Source of the DNA: DAOUAJ01 sp034433615
GTDB taxonomy: Bacteria; Chloroflexota; Anaerolineae; DUEN01
DNA length: 23,877 nucleotides
Reading direction: 5' to 3'
Assembly (NCBI GenBank): GCA_034433615.1
Contig: DAOUAJ010000447.1
Location: forward strand, 1-23,877
Shown: positions 8,169-16,226 of the stretch, piece by piece
Layout: each line of letters opens with the position of its first letter
Position numbering within the stretch: position 1 is the first letter of the stretch
Made by a program: the position numbers and the translations under genes
Notes under the pieces: model-generated
Seen by the model: only the letters and a program-made list of their open reading frames with translations
Databases searched by the model: none
What the model was told of the DNA's origin: nothing

Positions 8169-10361
8169 ATGAAGAGGATACCCAAAGCTTTGTGGAAAGT
8201 GATGGCGGGCTTGTTGTTCGCAGGCTTGTTTATGCTGGTGCTGGGCACCAGCACCGGCCCGCAGGGGCTGGCCAGCCCGTCGGACATCAGCGTGGGGACT
8301 ATTGAGGGCAGGGTCGTTGCCCTAGCTACCGGCAAGGGGATTGAGCAGGCAACGGTGGTGACAGATCCCGCCACAGCCTCCGTCACTACCGATGCTGAGG
8401 GCAAATATCAGATAGAGAACGTCCCCATCGGTATCTATACCGTCAAGGCATCGGCTGTGGGCTACAATGCGGGAAGTCGCAAGGTATCCGTTACCGCTGG
8501 AATGACCGTTACCGCCAACTTCTCCCTTACGGCCGAGGAGCCCTTCGCCCTGGCCAGGGTGAGAGCCGTCTCCTGGCGCACAGGCGACAAGGACACCTAC
8601 CCGGAGGGGAAGCTCCGCCTGACAACTCACTACGCCTTAGGGGGGGAATCCCTGGCCCACGGTGAGAACATCATCGTTACCTCTGGCCTCCCCAATGTGG
8701 CGGTCGGCTCCTATGTGTACCTGGAGGGGAGGGAGAAGGACGCTGCCGAGAAGAAGATCACCGCCTGGAAGTGGGAGGTTGTGGGCCCGGGCGAGTCTAA
8801 GGTGGAGCTGGAGAACCCCGCCTCCCAGACCCCAAGGTTCAGGGCCGACAAGATAGGCAAGTACCAGGTAAAGGTAACAGTCACCAACGAGAAGGGGCAG
8901 AAGTCCTCTAGCGAACTCGTGGTGTATGCGGAGACCTATGTCGGCGCTCAGACTTGTATCGCCTGCCATAGCGGGAGTGTGATGCCCGACACCGCTTCCG
9001 AGTGGCAGCAGACCGGCCACGCCACCAAGCTCATTGACACCTACAGCAGCTATACTCCTGAGCGGGACTACTGCATCGCCTGCCACACCACAGGCTATGA
9101 CGAAACGGACAAGGCCGGAGGCTTTGACGACCTGGCCAGACAGCTTGGCTGGGATCCCTCCAAGGCAAGCCTCACTGCCTGGCTCCTGGAGAACAAGTGG
9201 ACCATTGAGCAGATCACGGCTTCCCCGATGGGGAAGCTGGCCAATGTCCAGTGCGAGGCTTGCCACGGCCCGGGGCTCATCCACGAGGGGGTAAAGTACG
9301 CCAAAGAGACGGCGGCCCTCTTCAACCCGGGCGTGTGCAGCCAGTGCCACCCTCAGGAGGCCCAGTGGCGCTACTCCGGTCACGTCAACACCGGCTCAAA
9401 GGAAATGCATATGGCCGAGGGCCTCGCCTGTGTGGAGTGCCATACCGGGCAGGGCTATGTGGAGATAAAGATAAGGGGCAAGAAACCTGTCTTCCCCAAT
9501 ATGGCCACGGCTGAGGAGCCAGCAACCCTGGCTGCCCCAAGCCAGCAGCCCCCGGTCGCCTGCGTCACCTGCCATGACCCCCACGCCTTCACTGAGCCCT
9601 TCGAGGGCAGTTCCGGTATGGCTTCCTACCAGTTGAGGGTCCACGGCGAGGTCGCCTTGCCAGCGGGCGTTACTGTTGGCGCCGCCGAGTCCGCCACCTG
9701 CGTCCTCTGCCACGCCAACAAGCGGGATGTGGCTTACAAGGCCGACTTCATCGCGGGCAAGAAGACGCGAGGCGTCCATTCTAACACCCAGGCCGATGTC
9801 TTCTACGGCGTAGGCGCCTTTGACTACGGTCAGAAGTTTACTAACTCGCCGCATACCATTGTGGTCAAGGAGGGTTGCATCCAGTGCCATATGGCACCCA
9901 ATTACGTCCTTGACGCCGGCCCGGATGGCAAGAAAGGCACCCGGGACGATGTAGTGACCCCCTCAGTAGGCGGGCATAGCTTTAGCACCGCAGGGGAGTG
10001 GGAGGGGAAACGGCTGGAGAATGTAGAGAACGCCTGCGCTGCCTGCCACACGGACCTGACCACCTTTAACCGCCCAGCCGCTGGCGATTACGACGGGGAT
10101 GGAAAAGTGGAAGGGGTGCAGGACGAGGTGAAGGGGCTCCTGGAGTTCCTGGCCAAAGAGTTGCCCAAGGACCCCGAGACTGGCGACGTCCTCTCCTACC
10201 CCATCAAGCCCGACAACACCACTGAGGCCCAGCGGAAAGCCCTCTGGAACTACTGGCTCGTAAGGAACGACGGCAGCCTGGGTATCCACAACACCCGCTT
10301 CGTCGTGGATCTGCTCAGACTCACCTATAAGGAGCTTACGGGCAAGGAGGTGGGCAGATAA
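8169..10361 (+). CDS. Exported nonahaem c-type cytochrome with N-terminal carboxypeptidase-regulatory-like domain
   Basis: A 730-residue secreted electron-transfer protein. The start is the ATG at 8169 behind GGAGGAGG. The signal peptide is about residues 1-35 (MKRIPK, then a hydrophobic core). A CarboxypepD_reg-like beta domain follows (about 40-122: GTIEGRVVALATGKGIEQAT, then GKYQIENVPIGIYTV). Next is a PKD/Ig-like segment ending near residue 255, then the cytochrome part with nine CxxCH haem sites: CIACH, CIACH, CEACH, CSQCH, CVECH, CVTCH, CVLCH, CIQCH, CAACH. Two Asp/Gly-rich loops (DAGPDGKKGTRDD and DYDGDGKVEG) look like calcium sites. The beta domains may bind the cell surface or a partner. 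Its likely job is to carry electrons to or from the Mo oxidoreductase encoded downstream, which is inference from the neighbourhood. Haem attachment would need the Ccm system encoded at 1-4429. It is not close enough to a named nonahaem family to call its reaction. Confidence 0.9.
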   Translation: MKRIPKALWKVMAGLLFAGLFMLVLGTSTGPQGLASPSDISVGTIEGRVVALATGKGIEQATVVTDPATASVTTDAEGKYQIENVPIGIYTVKASAVGYNAGSRKVSVTAGMTVTANFSLTAEEPFALARVRAVSWRTGDKDTYPEGKLRLTTHYALGGESLAHGENIIVTSGLPNVAVGSYVYLEGREKDAAEKKITAWKWEVVGPGESKVELENPASQTPRFRADKIGKYQVKVTVTNEKGQKSSSELVVYAETYVGAQTCIACHSGSVMPDTASEWQQTGHATKLIDTYSSYTPERDYCIACHTTGYDETDKAGGFDDLARQLGWDPSKASLTAWLLENKWTIEQITASPMGKLANVQCEACHGPGLIHEGVKYAKETAALFNPGVCSQCHPQEAQWRYSGHVNTGSKEMHMAEGLACVECHTGQGYVEIKIRGKKPVFPNMATAEEPATLAAPSQQPPVACVTCHDPHAFTEPFEGSSGMASYQLRVHGEVALPAGVTVGAAESATCVLCHANKRDVAYKADFIAGKKTRGVHSNTQADVFYGVGAFDYGQKFTNSPHTIVVKEGCIQCHMAPNYVLDAGPDGKKGTRDDVVTPSVGGHSFSTAGEWEGKRLENVENACAACHTDLTTFNRPAAGDYDGDGKVEGVQDEVKGLLEFLAKELPKDPETGDVLSYPIKPDNTTEAQRKALWNYWLVRNDGSLGIHNTRFVVDLLRLTYKELTGKEVGR

Positions 10362-10407
10362 GGTCCTGACGCCGATTCGAGTACGATGGAGGTCTCTCCT
10401 CTCTGGA

Positions 10408-10690
10408 GTAGGTTTTTTGCCCTGAAGGGAACAACCGGGGAGGTGTGGAGGGCTCCCTCTCCACGGAACTCCTCCTTTTCGCTTTCTACCTGCCCTTTCT
10501 CTGCCCTTGGTGGTACCCCCAGGCGGAGCGAGAGCGGGTAAAAGGCTGAAAAAGAGGGTTCTTTGGAGGGGGGAACCCCTCACAGGCCTCCCCCTGGCGT
10601 CTCTCGATGGGGCCTGAGCATACTGACGCAGAAAACCTACCCTTGTGAGGGGGGGCTCCCTCCGCACCACCCCTTCAGGGGCGCCTGTCT
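10408..10690. repeat. MITE-like inverted-repeat element in the 407-base spacer after the cytochrome
   Basis: The spacer 10362-10768 carries no gene that I can support. GTAGGTTTTTTGC at 10408-10420 is the inverted copy, with one mismatch, of GCAGAAAACCTAC at 10628-10640. Just inside or beyond these, a CCCTGAAGGG...GGAGGG block at 10420-10455 is mirrored at 10645-10682. Nested inverted repeats without an open frame suggest a small non-autonomous element or a palindromic intergenic repeat. The exact boundaries are uncertain. Confidence 0.5.
10615..10643 (+). repeat. 29-bp direct repeat, copy 1
   Basis: The 29 bases beginning TGAGCATACTG and ending AAAACCTACCCT recur at 17189-17217 in the same orientation with one mismatch (A to G at position 12). 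The copies bracket the IS, the dihaem lipoprotein, the Mo oxidoreductase module and the broken genes. Confidence 0.85.
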
Positions 10691-10791
10691 ACCCCTGAAC
10701 CTCCCTGAGGGGGAGGAGAAGGGATAAGGGGATAAGGCGAGGGTAGCGGATGGAAATGTTTCTTTTGATGAGAGCCTTGCATAATTGAGTT

Positions 10792-11916
10792 ATGAGTTCC
10801 TCCCGAAGTCTGGTATCATTCTGTTGCGACACAAACGATACCGACGAAGGAGGAACTCGAACGGAGTCTAACACATCTCCTGCACTTTTCCAACTGAGCC
10901 AAGAGGACTTGCACCCTGTCCCGCCGCCCGGACGTTCCAAGGGCTTGAACATTCATGCCGTGACCTTGATTCGCCTCACGCAAGCCGATCAGCGCGCTCA
11001 ACGCGCTATGCAAACCAGTTATCGGCGGCATCCTGCGCTCCCTGCGGGAGCAGGACGCAAGTTGGGCTATGCGGACTGGTCGGTTTTATTGCTCTCGCTT
11101 CTCCAAGCCCTATGGCATCTCTCGCAAGAACAAGTCGTGGGCTGGGTGGCTAGTGGGCCGGCCCTGGCGCACGCGTGTGGCTTTCACAAGACGGTGATCT
11201 CGGCCAGCCAATACTCGCGCCGCTTGAAACGCTTGGGGCTGTTCCCCTATTTCGTATTCTTTGTCTCGTTGGTGATGGAACTGGTCACGCTCGGCGTAAT
11301 TCGCGGCGATGACTTGATCATTGACTCGACATTTTTGCGCGCCTGGTCACTCCAAGACACGGCAGGCGGCTGGTATTATCGCGCCGGTCAGGCGCGGGAA
11401 CGTTTCGGGTTCAAGGTGCACACGATTCTTTGCCGCTGGTCCACGTTGCCGGTCTTGTTTATCGTTACGCCCGCCAATGTGCATGATAGCGTCGTGGCGA
11501 TTCCACTGTTCCGCGCCGTGAAAGCCATTTATGGCTTCGCCATTCGGATTGTGCGCGCGGATGCGGCGTATTGGAACTATGCCTTTCTGGATTTCATCCG
11601 CACGGCTCTGCACGCGACCTTTGTGATTGACTACAACCCTCGCAAAAGCGGCAAGAAGTTCTTGGCAGAGTTGTTCTTTCTATCTCAGTGGAAGCACTAC
11701 TTGGGGAAGCGGAGTGTGATTGAACGGTTCTTTGCCTTTGCCAAACGCTATTATCGGCTCAAGTATTTCCAAGTATTCGGGATGCTGAAAGTGACGCAGC
11801 ATGTGTTCGCCGCTTACATTGCGATGTTGCTCGTCGCTCAAGTTGCTCATCTGTATCAGCGCGACGAATCGATGCTGTCACCCGCCCGCGTGTTGGCTCA
11901 CTACGTGTCCGGATGA
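10792..11916 (+). CDS. DDE transposase of the IS (IS4/IS5 superfamily)
   Basis: A 374-residue transposase with a DDE catalytic domain. The first acidic residue is in DDLIIDSTFLRA and the second in IRIVRADAAYWN. The glutamate is in the motif SVIERFFAFAKRYYRL, which matches the Y-(2)-R-(3)-E-(6)-K type signature of the IS4/IS5 group. The N-terminal third is helical and probably binds the terminal repeats. The start is unclear. The ATG at 10792 has no recognisable ribosome-binding site and sits at the base of a strong hairpin, while a good AAGGAGG at 10847-10853 has no usable in-frame start just behind it. The reading frame is intact to its stop, so the element may be active. Confidence 0.88.
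   Translation: MSSSRSLVSFCCDTNDTDEGGTRTESNTSPALFQLSQEDLHPVPPPGRSKGLNIHAVTLIRLTQADQRAQRAMQTSYRRHPALPAGAGRKLGYADWSVLLLSLLQALWHLSQEQVVGWVASGPALAHACGFHKTVISASQYSRRLKRLGLFPYFVFFVSLVMELVTLGVIRGDDLIIDSTFLRAWSLQDTAGGWYYRAGQARERFGFKVHTILCRWSTLPVLFIVTPANVHDSVVAIPLFRAVKAIYGFAIRIVRADAAYWNYAFLDFIRTALHATFVIDYNPRKSGKKFLAELFFLSQWKHYLGKRSVIERFFAFAKRYYRLKYFQVFGMLKVTQHVFAAYIAMLLVAQVAHLYQRDESMLSPARVLAHYVSG
10794..10858 (+). promoter_or_regulatory. Hairpin over the transposase start
   Basis: Perfect 10-base arms GAGTTCCTCC (10794-10803) and GGAGGAACTC (10849-10858) enclose a second pairing, GGTATC (10812-10817) with GATACC (10837-10842). In mRNA the GGAGG sequence would be buried in the stem. This resembles devices by which insertion sequences block expression from outside transcripts; the function here is inference. 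Confidence 0.6.
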
Positions 11917-12061
11917 ATTATGCAAGGCTCTCAATATAGTATAACTCGGTTGCAACTACCCCGATCCGTTTGAGGATACTGAAAGATCTACAAGTTGATA
12001 CCAAGGGTAGTAAACAGTGGTCACGGAATCTCCAGGTACAGATTTGTTCAAGGAGGATAAA

Positions 12062-12442
12062 ATGAAATCCCACTCTCTTCTTTTCATGTTTATTACCAGT
12101 GCAGCCATCATCTTGATGGCTGCCTGCGCCCCAGCAGCGCCTGCACCTACGGCGACGCCGACTGCGGTGCCGCCCACACCCACCCTGGCTCCGCCAGTGC
12201 CTGCACCAACACCGGTATTGACCGTAGGCCTGAAACCAGGAGAGAGATTTCATGATATCCACACAAGTAGACTTCGGCTAAAGTGCGACTTCTGTCATGT
12301 ACGGAAAGTGGAAACCTATTATGACCCTCTGGCTCAGGTATTCAACCTGGCCGACAGGAGGGCCTGCCTGAGCTGCCATAAAGAAGGGGGAGTTCAGCCC
12401 TTCTATGGTGAAGAGTGGAGCAAGGCAAAAGTAGGGAGGTAA
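12062..12442 (+). CDS. Dihaem c-type cytochrome lipoprotein
   Basis: A 126-residue small exported electron carrier. The start is the ATG at 12062, seven bases after AAGGAGG. A lipoprotein signal peptide ends at the lipobox LMAAC, with the lipidated cysteine at residue 22. A Pro/Thr/Ala-rich tether (about residues 24-55) lifts the domain from the membrane. The C-terminal domain has two CxxCH haem sites, CDFCH and CLSCH, with an extra histidine-bearing stretch (FHDIHTS) that could supply axial ligands. The stop lies two bases before the Mo oxidoreductase ATG, so the genes are co-transcribed and probably coupled. It probably passes electrons between the Mo enzyme or its ferredoxin subunit and other cytochromes, taking the place of a missing NrfD-type membrane subunit. 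That role is inference. Confidence 0.88.
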   Translation: MKSHSLLFMFITSAAIILMAACAPAAPAPTATPTAVPPTPTLAPPVPAPTPVLTVGLKPGERFHDIHTSRLRLKCDFCHVRKVETYYDPLAQVFNLADRRACLSCHKEGGVQPFYGEEWSKAKVGR

Positions 12443-12444
12443 AA

Positions 12445-14868
12445 ATGGCAATTTTCATTTCGAGGCGAGACTTTATCAAGGCTTCCGGTGCTATTGCGGC
12501 GGGAGTGATGCTTACCCCCCACATAGACCTGAGAGCATTGACCGCCAGCCCGCAGACATCGGCTTCACCTGAGAAGTGGGTGCCCTCCGGATGCAACGGA
12601 TGCGTGGGCTGGTGCCCCCTCAAGGTCAGGGTGGTAAATGGCAAGGCAGTGAAGATCGCGGGCAATCCCAACTCCATGTGGACCCGGGGCAAGCTGTGCC
12701 CCAGGGGGCTTTTGAACCTCCAGATCCTCTACGATCCGGATCGGGTGAAGAAGCCTCTCAAGCGCACTAATCCGAAGAAAGGGCGGGACGAAGACCCCAA
12801 GTGGGTGGAGATAAGCTGGGACGAAGCCCTGGACATCATCACCGGCAAATTGAAAGAACTGCGGGATAAGGGAACTCCGGAACGCTTTGCCCTGTTCCGA
12901 GGCCGCTATGACCCCCTGGCAGCAGACATCCTCTATTCCAGGTTCAGCAAGGCTTACGGCACCCCCAATGCCATCTCCCACAGCACCCTCTGCGCCGAGA
13001 CCACCAAGAGCGGCAACTGGTATGCCCGGGGCAAATTCGCCTACAGCGCCTTCGACTTTGAAGATACCAACTACATCTTGAGCTTCGGCGTTTCCTTTTT
13101 GGAGAGCCATCGGCCTACCACAGGCATGTTGGCGGCCTGGCCCAAGGGGCGCAGAGGTAGAGCCACCAGGCCCAAGACCGTGGTGGTGGACCCCCGTTAT
13201 TCTGTGACCGCCGCCCGCGCCGACGAATGGATACCCATCAACCCTGGCACTGACGGCGCGCTGGCCCTGGGCCTGGCCCACGAGATACTGGTCCAGGGGC
13301 TCTGGGACAGGGAGTTCGTGGGCGACTTCAAAGACCCGGCCAAGAAGTTCGTGCCGGGAGAGATCGTGGACGAAGCCGACTGGGAGGATGCCTACACTAC
13401 AGGCCTGGTCAAGTGGTGGAACCTGGTCCTCAAGGACTTCCCCCCGGAGATGGCGGCGGAGAAGACAGGGATAGCAGTGGACACCATCAAGCGGCTGGCT
13501 CGAGAGTTCGCCACCACCAAACCAGCCGTGACGGTGCGCGGCCGCGGCAGCGAAGCCTGGCCCGGCAGCGGCACCTACAATTCCTACGCCATCTTCGCCC
13601 TCAACGGCCTGGTAGGCAGTGTGGAGGTCAAAGGCGGCATCAACCACTACCCCAGCGTCAAGTACTCCGATGAGCCCATTCCCCTGGTGCAGGACGAGGT
13701 GGCCAAGAGCGGCGTCAAGAAGCCTCGCATAGATGAGAAGGGGACCATAAAGTTCCCCTACGCGCACGTAGTCACCAACAACGCGGCGGACAACATCTTG
13801 AAGGACTATCCGTATCCCATAGAGGTAGCCCTGAGCTTCTGGAACAACTTCGCTTTCTCCGCCCCGGGGTGCAAGCGGTGGGAGGAGGCCCTGAAGAAGA
13901 TCCCCTTCGTGGTGCACCACACCACTCACATCAGTGAGTGGAGCATGTATTCAGACATCGTCCTGCCGGCCAAAACCTACCTGGAGAAGTGGACTGCCGG
14001 GAACCCCGCCGGGGGTGCTAATCTCTACAGCGGCGTCACCCTCTTCCAACCGGTGGTGGAACCCCTCTACGACACCAAGAGCGAGGTGGAACTGGCTATC
14101 GCCTTGGGAAAGAAACTGGGAGAGTATTACCCCAGCATCAAGGAGTCCTTTGAGGGCATTGGTGGAGCCTACGGGGACACGGCTGAAGGGTATACCAGGG
14201 CCCGGACCGAAGCCCTCTGGAACACCCTCCCCGGCGGCTGGGACGAGTTCAGGGAGAAAGGCACTGTTAACGTGGGCCCCCACAAGTTCAAGTGGGAGTT
14301 CGATACGCCTTCTAAGAAGTTTGAGTTCTACTCCGGGAACCTAAAGGCATTCTTCGAGGAGAAGAAGGTAACTGATGCCGACCTGGAGAGCTATCATATA
14401 AAAGCCAGAGGCGACCTGGTCTACCTGCCCCACTATGAGGAGCCCATTTTCATAGGAGATGTGGCCAAGTATCCCCTGGTCCTGATCTCCTACAAAAATC
14501 GGCTCAACCAGGAAGGCAGAAGTGCCAATACGCCCTGGGCCCAGGAGATGTACCTGAACCCCCTTTATGGGACGGGCTGGACAAACCTGGCCGAGATCAA
14601 CCCGGAAACGGCGAAAAAGTACGGGATTGCCGAGGGCGATGCCATCTACGTAGAATCCGAGGTAGGCAAGATAAAGGCAACGGCTAAACTCTCTGAGGGC
14701 ATCCATCCCGGTGTGGTTGCCATGTGCTACGGGCAGGGGCACTGGGCCTATGGAAAATGGGCTAAGGACAAAGGAGCCAACCCCAATGAGATCACCGGCG
14801 TGATGTACGAGCACATCACCGGCATGTCGGCGTACTTCAATACCCGGGTGAAGATCTACAAGGCTTAA
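12445..14868 (+). CDS. Tat-exported molybdopterin oxidoreductase, catalytic subunit (DMSO reductase family)
   Basis: An 807-residue catalytic subunit binding a bis-molybdopterin guanine dinucleotide cofactor and one [4Fe-4S] cluster. The ATG at 12445 is chosen for its GGGAGGT site and because it puts a perfect twin-arginine signal, SRRDFIKASG, at the N-terminus. The cluster ligands are C50-x2-C53-x3-C57-x27-C85. C183, in HSTLCAETTKSG, is the probable molybdenum ligand; a cysteine there is typical of the polysulfide/thiosulfate, tetrathionate and arsenate reductase clades. The C-terminal dinucleotide-binding domain ends with GQGHWAYG and NTRVKIYKA. The next genes supply a four-cluster ferredoxin and a TorD chaperone, a complete A-B-chaperone set without a C subunit. 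The substrate cannot be assigned; sulfur oxyanion, polysulfide or arsenic chemistry are the likely choices. Confidence 0.93.
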   Translation: MAIFISRRDFIKASGAIAAGVMLTPHIDLRALTASPQTSASPEKWVPSGCNGCVGWCPLKVRVVNGKAVKIAGNPNSMWTRGKLCPRGLLNLQILYDPDRVKKPLKRTNPKKGRDEDPKWVEISWDEALDIITGKLKELRDKGTPERFALFRGRYDPLAADILYSRFSKAYGTPNAISHSTLCAETTKSGNWYARGKFAYSAFDFEDTNYILSFGVSFLESHRPTTGMLAAWPKGRRGRATRPKTVVVDPRYSVTAARADEWIPINPGTDGALALGLAHEILVQGLWDREFVGDFKDPAKKFVPGEIVDEADWEDAYTTGLVKWWNLVLKDFPPEMAAEKTGIAVDTIKRLAREFATTKPAVTVRGRGSEAWPGSGTYNSYAIFALNGLVGSVEVKGGINHYPSVKYSDEPIPLVQDEVAKSGVKKPRIDEKGTIKFPYAHVVTNNAADNILKDYPYPIEVALSFWNNFAFSAPGCKRWEEALKKIPFVVHHTTHISEWSMYSDIVLPAKTYLEKWTAGNPAGGANLYSGVTLFQPVVEPLYDTKSEVELAIALGKKLGEYYPSIKESFEGIGGAYGDTAEGYTRARTEALWNTLPGGWDEFREKGTVNVGPHKFKWEFDTPSKKFEFYSGNLKAFFEEKKVTDADLESYHIKARGDLVYLPHYEEPIFIGDVAKYPLVLISYKNRLNQEGRSANTPWAQEMYLNPLYGTGWTNLAEINPETAKKYGIAEGDAIYVESEVGKIKATAKLSEGIHPGVVAMCYGQGHWAYGKWAKDKGANPNEITGVMYEHITGMSAYFNTRVKIYKA

Positions 14869-14882
14869 GGAGGTGAAAGAGC

Positions 14883-15527
14883 ATGGCCAGATATGCCATG
14901 ATAATTGACCTGGACCGATGTCTAGCCTGCCAGGCATGTGTCATCGCCTGTAAGATGGAGAACAACGTGCCGGATTCAACCCCTGAAAGCTTCAACAATA
15001 AGAAGATGACCTTCAGGACCAGGGTAGTGCCCCTGTTCCGTGATGGGAAGTATCCCCATCCCAGGGTGGACATCTATCCGGTGCTCTGCAACCAGTGCGA
15101 CAACCCGCCCTGTGTGGCTGCCTGCCCCACCGGAGCGACCTACCGGCGGAACGATGGCATCGTCCTGATAGACTGGGAGAAGTGCATCGGCTGCCGGTAT
15201 TGTATGGCCGCCTGTCCCTATGGCCAGAGAAACTTCATCCAGCTCGCGGAGCCCCGTGACTACCACAACCCGGATGCCATTCCCCCTGGCAACGTCCAGA
15301 GCAGGCCACCGCAGGGTAAGGTGGACAAGTGCACCTTCTGCGCCCATCTGGTGGACAAGGGGCAGCCGCCAGCCTGCGTTAGCGCCTGCCCGGCCGAGGC
15401 CAGGATCTTCGGGGATCTGGACGACCCCAAGGGCGTATTAAGGGAACTCCTGGCCAGCCGCAATAGCCAGGTTCTCAGGCCAGATTTCAACACCAGGCCC
15501 CATGTATTCTATCTTCTCAAAGGGTGA
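14883..15527 (+). CDS. Four-cluster ferredoxin subunit of the Mo oxidoreductase (PsrB/TtrB/NrfC-like)
   Basis: A 214-residue electron-transfer subunit. The ATG at 14883 follows AAGGAGGTG. Sixteen cysteines form four [4Fe-4S] sites: C13/16/19/23 (CLACQACVIAC); C69/72/77/81 (CNQCDNPPCVAAC); a third group in CIGCRYCMAAC; and a fourth in CTFCAHLVDKGQPPACVSAC. There is no twin-arginine signal of its own, so it probably leaves the cytoplasm bound to the Tat-exported catalytic subunit. It starts 14 bases after that gene and ends nine bases before the chaperone gene. Its partner on the other side would normally be an NrfD-type membrane protein, which is absent. The dihaem lipoprotein may take that place. 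Confidence 0.94.
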   Translation: MARYAMIIDLDRCLACQACVIACKMENNVPDSTPESFNNKKMTFRTRVVPLFRDGKYPHPRVDIYPVLCNQCDNPPCVAACPTGATYRRNDGIVLIDWEKCIGCRYCMAACPYGQRNFIQLAEPRDYHNPDAIPPGNVQSRPPQGKVDKCTFCAHLVDKGQPPACVSACPAEARIFGDLDDPKGVLRELLASRNSQVLRPDFNTRPHVFYLLKG

Positions 15528-15536
15528 GCGTAAATC

Positions 15537-16226
15537 ATGGAATCAGCGGAGAAACTTGTGGCCAGGAGTCTGATCTACAAGCTTCTTTCTTCTGCTTACT
15601 ATCCGCCGGAGGAGAGCCTTCTAAAAGGCGACTTTCCCGGCCGGCTGAGAAGCGCTCTGAACATTCTGGAGCCGGGCCTTTTGGCCAGCGAAGTGGAGAA
15701 GATAGAGAGCTATCTGCGGGACCTCGGCGAGCCCTTGGAACTGGCCGTGGAATATACCCGGCTGTTTCGTGGCCCTGTCAAAACAGAAGCCTATCCTTAC
15801 GAGTCCATGTATGTTGATGGCGAGATCATGGGAGCCTCAGCCTTGGATGTCTTGCGACGCTATGAAGAAGCGGGCGTTGCGGTATCAGACGACTTCAAGG
15901 ACCTGCCGGACCACGTCGCTGCAGAGTTGGAGTTCATGCACTACCTAACCGTCAAGGAACTAGAGGCTTGGCAAAGAGAGGATCAAGGCGAGGCGGTTCG
16001 CTTCCAGCTCCTGGCTCGTTCTTTCCTGAAGGACCACCTGGCCAGATGGGTGTCCGATTTTGCCGACAGGATACTGCGGAGTGCCACAACTCCTTTCTAC
16101 TCCAACCTGGCTCGGATAACGAAAGGCTTCGTTGCTAGAGAGCACCTTAGGTGCCAGCATGATTCCCAATCGTCTCCATTGTCGGCAAATCGAAAAGCGG
16201 GAAGACCACTCTCCTGGAGAAGCTGA
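15537..16226 (+). CDS. TorD/DmsD-family redox enzyme maturation chaperone (C-terminus probably altered)
   Basis: A helical cytoplasmic chaperone that binds the twin-arginine signal of the Mo enzyme and holds it until cofactor is loaded. Family features: N-terminal helices with ARSLIYKLLSSAYYPPEE, the central EYTRLFRG..KTEAYPYESMYVDG block, the FMHYLTVKELEAWQ helix and the late helix FYSNLARITKGFVA. After about residue 200 the sequence turns into low-complexity, arginine/serine-rich text. Those last 20 or so codons overlap mobB coding sequence read in another frame. The natural stop may have been lost through a small indel near 16159-16169, or the overlap may be old. The fold should be complete without the tail, so function is probably kept. 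Confidence 0.85.
   Translation: MESAEKLVARSLIYKLLSSAYYPPEESLLKGDFPGRLRSALNILEPGLLASEVEKIESYLRDLGEPLELAVEYTRLFRGPVKTEAYPYESMYVDGEIMGASALDVLRRYEEAGVAVSDDFKDLPDHVAAELEFMHYLTVKELEAWQREDQGEAVRFQLLARSFLKDHLARWVSDFADRILRSATTPFYSNLARITKGFVAREHLRCQHDSQSSPLSANRKAGRPLSWRS

Larger units (their letters stand above)
10769..11933 (+). mobile_element. Complete insertion sequence with 18-bp perfect terminal inverted repeats (IS4/IS5-like)
   Basis: The left end TGAGAGCCTTGCATAATT (10769-10786) is exactly inverted at 11916-11933. The single transposase gene fills the element, and its last base falls in the right inverted repeat. I cannot identify a target-site duplication: the flanks are TTTTGA on the left and ATATAG on the right. 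The element lies between the nonahaem cytochrome and the lipoprotein cytochrome. It may have been inserted into, or come in with, the respiratory island. Confidence 0.92.

Noticed and set aside
9963..10670. 235-residue minus-strand frame over the cytochrome end and repeat spacer
   Set aside because: Half is antisense to the cytochrome and the rest reads through inverted repeats. It has low-complexity composition and no start signal.
10763..11940. Target-site duplication around the IS
   Set aside because: The flanks TTTTGA and ATATAG share no direct repeat, so none can be claimed.
12565..13929. 454-residue antisense open frame across the Mo oxidoreductase
   Set aside because: It mirrors the codon pattern of a clearly real gene on the other strand and has no recognisable domain.
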